The notes under the pieces: model-generated
Seen by the model: the letters and a program-made list of their open reading frames with translations, nothing else
Database searches by the model: none
Told to the model about the DNA's origin: nothing
Position numbers and translations under genes: made by a program
In this document: positions 21,690-25,697 of the stretch, in pieces
How the letters are laid out: every line of letters begins with the position of its first letter
Numbering within the stretch: the first letter of the stretch is position 1
From: a virus
DNA: 25,697 bases
Strand: one strand, 5' to 3'
Virus record (IMG/VR): IMGVR_UViG_3300046373_000128
Location: 1 to 25,697 of that record

Positions 21690-22993
21690 CAGCCAGCCAT
21701 CCAAGATGCGGAAGAACCGCCGCGTGAGGAATATCGTTTGCGAGAAGAAGGCGCGTAAGGCTCTTCATGATCCACCGCCATGAGACCGAACGAGTCAGCA
21801 CCATGTGAAGCCCAATCGTGCATTGGCCCAAGGCCGACGCCGCGCTCTTCATCTCTCTTTTCGTGATACCAGCCCAGCGCATCCAGGCCTGCCGAGCACT
21901 TCTCTTGATCGAACCACATGTTCGGGAATAGCCGGCGAGCGGCCTCAACACGCTTCATCGCCGCACCCTTGCCCTGGTTGGCAACAGTGCGAACCTCAAA
22001 GCCTGCCGATCGAATGTGATCCTCAAACCGAATTGCCGTTACCGCGTCACGATGTTCGCCGTCATGAGGTAAGACGCATTCGGCACTTCCATGCCCTCTT
22101 GACCGCATCCATTCAAGATGAGCCGACAATGGCTGGTTTTCGACCTCGTAATAATCAACGACCCGAATTTGATGCCCGATGAACTGGACTACCCAAATTG
22201 TGGTCGCGTCACTGACGCCTATGTCCCAATATGCCTTTTTCGGCATGAGCGGGTCTTGGGCGACGGAGCCAATGCGCTTTTCCTGACGAGCGAGCGCCAG
22301 AGCCTTGGCAAAATACGCGCCTTCGACAACAGTGACAAAATCGCCCTCCCAGATGTGGGGGTATTGATCCGGCCGCTTGTGAAAGTCATTCAGCCGCTCA
22401 ATCTCAAGCACGCCAGGGAACCAAGGATTGTCCGTGTAGTTGATCTCGACAATCTTTGAGCCCTCAGGCGGGTCTTCTCTGAAGCGCTTGTGTGTGGCGC
22501 TGTTCTTGCGCTCCGGGTTCCACGTTACCCAGATTTCCGAATTGTGCTCACGAACCGTAGGCGTGATCTTGATCCAGGCCGCGTCAGATACCGGCTCAGC
22601 TTCATCAACCCATAACAGGTGGATTTGCGACTTAGACTTGATGCTGTCCAAGTTATGGCGCAGGCCGATGAACGCGAACGATATTCGGCCATCCAGAGTG
22701 CGGATGTATTTCTCGCCAACATCATAATGAGCAGCAAGCCATGGCTCCGAAGCAATCGCTGCCTTGACCTCGGCCATCGAGCTTTCATCGAGCGAGTTCA
22801 TGAACTCACGCCCGCAGACAATTACGCCATTCTCTCCAGCCTGTGAGAGTTGGTAGCCTTTGACCGCTGCCATCTTGGCGAACGTGCGCGTCTTGCCTGA
22901 TCCTCGACCGCCGTATGCGCCTCTGTACCGCGCTTCACCCATGAATACCGGTATTAGCTTGGGAGGAAGCTCAAGCCTTGCTGTTGTTGTCAT
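21689..22993 (-). CDS. terL: Terminase large subunit
   Basis: DNA-packaging motor and nuclease of 434 residues. The N-terminal ATPase has Walker A GRGSGKT at 29-35 and Walker B HLLWVDEAE with Asp130-Glu131. The coupling segment EIWVTWNPERKNS follows. The C-terminal RNase H-like nuclease has acidic residues in YWDIGVSD (Asp257), LPHDG (Asp311) and HDWASHGADSFG (Asp393, Asp400). The pattern is that of the Terminase_3/PBSX-like lineage common in podoviruses. It begins inside the end of the probable small-subunit gene and its stop overlaps the portal ATG. This is a complete, intact protein. Confidence 0.95.
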   Translation of the reverse strand: MTTTARLELPPKLIPVFMGEARYRGAYGGRGSGKTRTFAKMAAVKGYQLSQAGENGVIVCGREFMNSLDESSMAEVKAAIASEPWLAAHYDVGEKYIRTLDGRISFAFIGLRHNLDSIKSKSQIHLLWVDEAEPVSDAAWIKITPTVREHNSEIWVTWNPERKNSATHKRFREDPPEGSKIVEINYTDNPWFPGVLEIERLNDFHKRPDQYPHIWEGDFVTVVEGAYFAKALALARQEKRIGSVAQDPLMPKKAYWDIGVSDATTIWVVQFIGHQIRVVDYYEVENQPLSAHLEWMRSRGHGSAECVLPHDGEHRDAVTAIRFEDHIRSAGFEVRTVANQGKGAAMKRVEAARRLFPNMWFDQEKCSAGLDALGWYHEKRDEERGVGLGPMHDWASHGADSFGLMAVDHEEPYAPSSRKRYSSRGGSSASWMAG

Positions 22994-23264
22994 GGCCAGG
23001 TGCGACTAGCTCAATTCTCGTAATGAGCTGCAGCGGGTTTTCCGGGTCGCCTACCAGCTGCGTGGGGAGAACCTTGCCGAGAAGGCTCATGAATGGACCT
23101 GGATTGATCCGAGCCTGCTGTGTCAGGTATTCCACCATATCGCCGTCGCCTGCATTCTCAGCAGCTTTCAAGATGGCGTCCTTGAGCAAAGCGGTCGTCT
23201 TGTTCGGTGTCCCCTTCTTGCGGCCGGTCTTAGACCTATCCAAACCTACTTTAGGCATGGCCAA
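22971..23264 (-). CDS. terS: Probable terminase small subunit
   Basis: A 97-residue basic protein overlapping the large subunit start by 23 bases. It opens with a Lys/Arg-rich arm (GRKKGTPNKTTALLKDAILK), a helical middle (ENAGDGDMVEYLTQQARINP) and GPFMSLLGKVLPTQL, a pattern I know from small proteins just upstream of terL in related phages. Its job would be to bind the packaging site and start packaging. Two starts are possible: TTG at 23264 with AGGA eight bases upstream, or ATG at 23258. A known DNA-binding fold is not obvious, so the call rests on position, basic character and pattern. Confidence 0.68.
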   Translation of the reverse strand: MAMPKVGLDRSKTGRKKGTPNKTTALLKDAILKAAENAGDGDMVEYLTQQARINPGPFMSLLGKVLPTQLVGDPENPLQLITRIELVAPGHDNNSKA

Positions 23265-23267
23265 CCG

Positions 23268-23417
23268 TCAGATCCTGCCCATGAGCAGAAGCACAAGCAA
23301 CACGACGAGCAACACGCCCACAATGCCGGACGGGCCCCAGCCTGCCTGATGGAAACCAAATCCTGGGGCGCCGCCAATCAATAGGATGACGAGGATAACG
23401 AGGAGGACTGTGATCAT
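23268..23417 (-). CDS. DUF3309-like mini membrane protein
   Basis: A 49-residue protein with two hydrophobic segments (MITVLLVILVILLIGG and GIVGVLLVVLLVLLMGRI) separated by a short loop with PGFGFHQAGWGPSG. This two-helix pattern with a glycine/tryptophan-rich loop and a GRI end is that of DUF3309, small proteins of proteobacterial chromosomes. The function is unknown. Presence between a virion-associated gene and the terminase genes is unusual. A holin-like role is possible because of the two membrane helices, but nothing proves it. The small size explains why automatic calling may miss it. Confidence 0.75.
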   Translation of the reverse strand: MITVLLVILVILLIGGAPGFGFHQAGWGPSGIVGVLLVVLLVLLLMGRI

Positions 23418-23432
23418 TCTGATATCCAATTC

Positions 23433-23852
23433 CTATGGCTCCAACGCCACAACATGCACCCAAGTCACGCCAGGCTGTGCGGGCAGAGACAATATCGTCA
23501 GCCCGATCAAAGAGACCGTGGAGCGATTGGTGCGGTTTACGAGAAGTTTGCATTGAGTGTTGGTCGGCGTGTCCACGATCTGGACATTCACAACATCGGT
23601 CACACCAGCGGCGACTTCAGCAACGGCGACAACGCGGGGGACGACACCTGCGCCGAATGGCGTTGGGTATGTCCATGTGATCGTGCCATCAGCGGCACAC
23701 TGAACGCGGTCTTTACGAGCTTTGCTGGCGTGGGTGTGATCTTCGAGGGCGTATTTAGAACCTGCCCCTACAGCGCCACTATCAGATACACCTGGAGGCA
23801 TTGTGGTGGCCGGGAGAGGCACAACGGGTGGAGTTGACCAGGGATAGGGCAT
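23433..23852 (-). CDS. Fibre-associated-like virion protein
   Basis: A 139-residue protein, N-terminus Pro-rich (MPYPWSTPPVVPLPATT), then a short EDHTHASKARK stretch typical of fibre joints, and a C-terminal beta domain (QCAADGTITWTYPTPFGAGV, PRVVAVAEVA, QCKLLVNRTNRSTVSLI) like domains at the tips of phage tail fibres. It is preceded by GGAGG six bases before the ATG at 23852; an in-frame GTG three bases earlier is less likely. It lies upstream of the terminase genes, away from the other fibre genes, which is uncommon. It might form head fibres or a separately encoded tip; function is inferred. Confidence 0.62.
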   Translation of the reverse strand: MPYPWSTPPVVPLPATTMPPGVSDSGAVGAGSKYALEDHTHASKARKDRVQCAADGTITWTYPTPFGAGVVPRVVAVAEVAAGVTDVVNVQIVDTPTNTQCKLLVNRTNRSTVSLIGLTILSLPAQPGVTWVHVVALEP

Positions 23853-23865
23853 CACCCACCTCCGT

Positions 23866-24204
23866 TTAGCTGTAGAACAGGCTTTGGAAGGTTCCGCCTA
23901 CCGCAGTCGTGAGAACTGCAGCCGTTGCGGCGAGAGGGAGGATGGTTGACCCAAGCGGGACAAACACAACAAGCGAGCCGCCTCCCGAAAGGGTGACCGT
24001 GATTGTGCCAGCTGTAGTGACGTTGGTGACAAACAGACCGTCACCCGCCGTAGCACCCACAGCCGTAGCACGGCGATATGTGCCAGAAAGCGCGGAACGG
24101 TCAGCGGCGCCTAGCGATGTAGCGCGGGAGAATGACCCGTCTCCCTGGTCAATCCATTTCTCGTTGATGTTCGCAACACCAGAGTAAACAGTTCTGTCTG
24201 CCAT
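23866..24204 (-). CDS. Probable virion protein, unknown role
   Basis: A 112-residue protein: TVYSGVANINEKWIDQGDGS, then Thr/Ala/Gly-rich beta segments (GDGLFVTNVTTAGTITVTLS, GSLVVFVPLGSTILPLAATA). The composition resembles decoration or fibre-type beta proteins. It has AGGA seven bases before its ATG and is followed, after 13 bases, by the fibre-associated-like gene, so the pair is probably made together. No signal peptide or membrane anchor is evident; the hydrophobic stretches are short beta strands. Confidence 0.6.
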   Translation of the reverse strand: MADRTVYSGVANINEKWIDQGDGSFSRATSLGAADRSALSGTYRRATAVGATAGDGLFVTNVTTAGTITVTLSGGGSLVVFVPLGSTILPLAATAAVLTTAVGGTFQSLFYS

Positions 24205-24213
24205 GATGTGATC

Positions 24214-24546
24214 CTATCGATTGCTAGGCGAGTGATTTTGGAATGCCGTGTCTTTGCCCACGAAGGTCGTGTTGATCGCAAAAGCCTGGCCTGGGAGAGG
24301 ATTGCCGCTTATGCCGTCGAGCTGGTCGCATGTGACCGCAAGAGCGACGAGCATCGGGTGGTTCTCTCCACTGTGGATGCTGGCGACCTTTGCCTCAACA
24401 ATTGCGCTGCGGAGCACGGCGAGCTTTGCCCTATCGTCACTCTGTTGCTGCGACATGAAGCGATCCGGCGACCAGTGGCCCTGATTGACCCGGCGCTGGG
24501 CTTCTTCGACAAACTCGTCATCGGAGATGGTGGACCAGTCTGTCAT
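24214..24546 (-). CDS. Hypothetical phage protein
   Basis: A 110-residue protein with an acidic helical start (DWSTISDDEFVEEAQRRVNQ), a helical middle (SDDRAKLAVLRSAIVEAKVA) and a Ser/Asn-rich end. GAGG lies six bases before the ATG. It is co-directional with the following gene (9-base gap). No family is recognised. Confidence 0.55.
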   Translation of the reverse strand: MTDWSTISDDEFVEEAQRRVNQGHWSPDRFMSQQQSDDRAKLAVLRSAIVEAKVASIHSGENHPMLVALAVTCDQLDGISGNPLPGQAFAINTTFVGKDTAFQNHSPSNR

Positions 24547-24555
24547 AGGGTGCCT

Positions 24556-24801
24556 CTAGGCCGCGATCTCGGTGTAGCCTTGCTCGAAAGCTTTTGAGGG
24601 CGACCAAGAGATATAGCCGTCGTCGTACAGCACGTAATATCCGGGGTCCTCTTCCGTGATATGGAAGCGTGACGCCTGCGGGTGCTTGACGCGGTGTGAA
24701 GACCCATCTTCGAACACCACAGACCATTCGCCATCATGATGCTTTTCAGCGGCGACGATCTTTGCAGCCTCGACAGTCTTATGTGACTGGTATTTCCTCA
24801 T
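24556..24801 (-). CDS. Small conserved-looking phage protein
   Basis: An 81-residue protein beginning MRKYQSHKTVEAAKI and ending with PGYYVLYDDGYISWSPSKAF. The first part and the YYVLYDDGYISWSP block recall small proteins widespread in temperate phages of proteobacteria, of unknown function. ATG at 24801 has AAGG eight bases upstream, and is preferred over a GTG at 24810 whose ribosome site would be too near. It is the first protein gene downstream of the tRNA/terminator segment, so it opens the leftward late transcript. Confidence 0.6.
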   Translation of the reverse strand: MRKYQSHKTVEAAKIVAAEKHHDGEWSVVFEDGSSHRVKHPQASRFHITEEDPGYYVLYDDGYISWSPSKAFEQGYTEIAA

Positions 24802-24910
24802 GCGGCTCACCTTCTGGAATGAACGCAGGCGTCACGCGCATCAAAGTCTACCCGCTTTGGCCATTACGCCAGTCTCGGAACCTTAACGCCGTCCAATCGC
24901 TCTGCTTAGC

Positions 24911-24948
24911 TGAAACGAGAAACCCCGCCACCAATGAAGGCGACGGGG
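24911..24948 (-). terminator. Intrinsic terminator-like hairpin after the tRNA segment
   Basis: Read on the minus strand, CCCCGTCGCC pairs with GGCGGGG (24948-24923; one small bulge) around a 9-base loop and is followed by TTTCTCGTTTC. This would end transcription coming from the tRNA-Tyr and separate it from the late genes. The bases 24811-24910 show no gene or clear promoter. Confidence 0.6.
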
Positions 24949-25002
24949 CGAGTGAGGATACTTGCGGAGATCAGACCGCGTAGAGCCTCTGACGTGAATG
25001 AT

Positions 25003-25087
25003 TGGTGCATGGAGAGAGAATTTGCACTCCCACAGCCTAAGACGGGCGCTTTACAGGCGCTTGGGCTCACTCATGCCCAGTCCATGC
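25003..25087 (-). tRNA. tRNA-Tyr (GUA), class II, CCA encoded
   Basis: The minus strand folds as a tRNA. A perfect 7-bp acceptor pairs GCATGGA (25087-25081) with TCCATGC (25013-25007), followed by A and encoded CCA. The D stem is GGGC/GCCC. The anticodon loop CTGTAAA carries anticodon GTA (25054-25052) on a mostly paired stem. There is a long variable region of about 13 bases, as in class II tRNA-Tyr, and a T arm of GGGAG and CTCTC. Total length is 85 bases with CCA. The T loop is odd: it starts TGC, not TTC, and has eight bases in this fold, so function may be reduced. It is phage-borne and upstream of a terminator, on the late strand. Confidence 0.8.
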
Positions 25088-25487
25088 TTAATGTGTTGCC
25101 GAGGACCGTCGTAACGATCGCGCAATAGATGTCATGCTCTCAGCTCAGAACTACTTACCTCATCAGTCTAATGAGGCCACAAACTGACTAGGCTTGCCGG
25201 TTCGCTCTGATATCGTCATCGGCGCTGCAGCGTTACCTCACGATCAGGATACCCCAATCCCTTGGAGCCGATGATGGCTTTGGAATGGCTCAGTAGGCGC
25301 TGAGCTTGGTGGACTAGATTTATATCCCGGAGCCTAAGTTCCGGTGACAATTACCACCGCCACCCCTCAACCGAATGCCGGGTAGGCATTTTTCATCCCA
25401 AACTGAATTCATCCGGGGTCATTGCCACCGGACCAGCCAACAGAGGGCTTCTATCCGCCCGCGTCTCTATGGCTGCACTCTCTTAAA
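25088..25487. other. Non-coding, hairpin-rich segment between the two tRNA elements
   Basis: No convincing protein gene lies here; the short frames lack ribosome sites and sensible composition. Several hairpins stand out: CCTCAT/ATGAGG at 25158-25176 with a 7-base loop, GCTCAG/CTGAGC at 25288-25305 with a 6-base loop, CCGGA/TCCGG at 25327-25344 with an 8-base loop, and GGTG/CACC at 25343-25358. Sizes recall D and anticodon arms, but I could not complete a tRNA with paired acceptor strands. Beyond the tRNA-like element, 25568-25697 holds only the hairpin CAGAC-GGAA-GTCTG (25582-25595). Confidence 0.4.
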
Positions 25488-25567
25488 TGGCTCCCCCGGC
25501 TGGAAATGCACCAACGGCCTCGCTTACTGGTGCACCAGGGCGCGCTCTACTTCTGAGCTACGGGGAA
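25488..25567 (-). pseudogene. tRNA-like element with aberrant anticodon arm
   Basis: The minus strand gives a tRNA outline. Acceptor TTCCCCG pairs with CGGGGGA (one G-T pair), then G and CCA; TA follows at 8-9, D stem GCTC/GAGC with loop AGAAGTA, and T stem GTTGG/CCAGC with loop TGCATTT. The centre does not form a normal anticodon arm. Instead of 17 bases it has about 22, with outer CGC/GCG pairs and the perfect palindrome CTGGTGCACCAG (25527-25538) as an inner hairpin with a 4-base tip. No U33-anticodon-purine loop can be placed, so it is a decayed tRNA or a tRNA-like RNA. The T loop has the same TGC start as the tRNA-Tyr nearby. Confidence 0.55.
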
Positions 25568-25697
25568 TTGAAACTCTTAACCAGACGGAAGTCTGATCAT
25601 GCGATTACGGTAGTCTGCCTCTTTTGATTTGGCAATAGGCCAGATGTAATTAATCCATCTAAACCAAGACGTAACCAGGTTAATTGACGCAAAGGCA

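Noticed and set aside
24934-25128. 64-residue plus-strand frame across the tRNA-Tyr
   Set aside because: It runs through the tRNA and terminator hairpin and has no ribosome site.
25158-25176. CTGATGAG on the minus strand, as in a hammerhead ribozyme core
   Set aside because: No matching GAAA segment and three-stem arrangement could be found; the sequence is better explained as a simple hairpin.
25288-25358. Possible plus- or minus-strand tRNA built from the hairpins here
   Set aside because: D-arm-like and anticodon-arm-like stems exist, but no 7-bp acceptor stem could be formed in either direction and stems overlap each other.
25375-25596. 73-residue plus-strand frame at the right end
   Set aside because: It crosses the tRNA-like element; composition is random-looking and no ribosome site is seen.

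Overview
The window is the virion and lysis half of a temperate, podovirus-like phage genome, probably of an alphaproteobacterial host of the Rhizobiales type. The host is inferred, not shown. It rests on the tRNA-Lys(CUU) 3' end used as attachment core, a DUF3309-like mini membrane protein, a short lipoprotein, and a ribbon-helix-helix-like protein of the kind common in rhizobia, Brucella and Ochrobactrum.

Layout from left to right. At 1-731 (+) is the 3' part of a tyrosine integrase, cut by the window edge. At 821-866 is an attachment core matching the anticodon-to-CCA half of tRNA-Lys. At 1003-1497 (+) is a GIY-YIG-like T5orf172/Mug113 protein. At 1518-3870 (-) is the lysis module: a membrane coiled-coil protein, overlapping Rz1-like and Rz-like spanins, a GH19-type endolysin with a C-terminal membrane anchor, and a 47-residue leader gene. 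At 3895-4637 (-) are two unknown genes, divided from a divergent small DNA-binding-like gene (4736-4918, +) by an operator-rich promoter region.

At 4915-9033 (-) is the fibre cluster: a tailspike with an S74 chaperone, a 58-residue coiled-coil protein, a tail-collar fibre and a glucosaminidase. A lipoprotein and a tiny membrane protein on the opposite strand (9128-9587, +) interrupt the late operon. At 9581-13934 (-) are putative ejection and internal virion proteins, one of them frameshifted. At 13927-23258 (-) is a P22-ordered morphogenesis cassette: GNAT-like protein, gp10-like stabilisation protein, gp4-like adaptor, decoration-like protein, N4-gp56-type capsid, scaffold, portal, large terminase and probable small terminase. 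At 23268-24801 (-) are small virion-associated or unknown proteins. At 24811-25697 there is no gene for a protein; it holds a terminator hairpin, a tRNA-Tyr and a degenerate tRNA-like element, all on the minus strand.

The late genes all read leftwards, with start/stop overlaps of one to a few bases that point to translational coupling. Packaging (TerS/TerL) loads DNA through the portal into a scaffold-assembled capsid. The adaptor and gp10-like protein close the tail, internal proteins are ejected with the DNA, and tailspike, collar fibre and glucosaminidase act on the envelope. Endolysin and spanins release progeny. Integrase, attachment site and the opposite-strand accessory genes belong to the lysogenic side.

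I see no CRISPR array, insertion sequence or clear defence island. The best candidates for unusual biology are the tRNA/tRNA-like segment, the divergent operator region at 4640-4735, the opposite-strand accessory genes, the endolysin with fused membrane anchor, and the frameshifted ejection gene.
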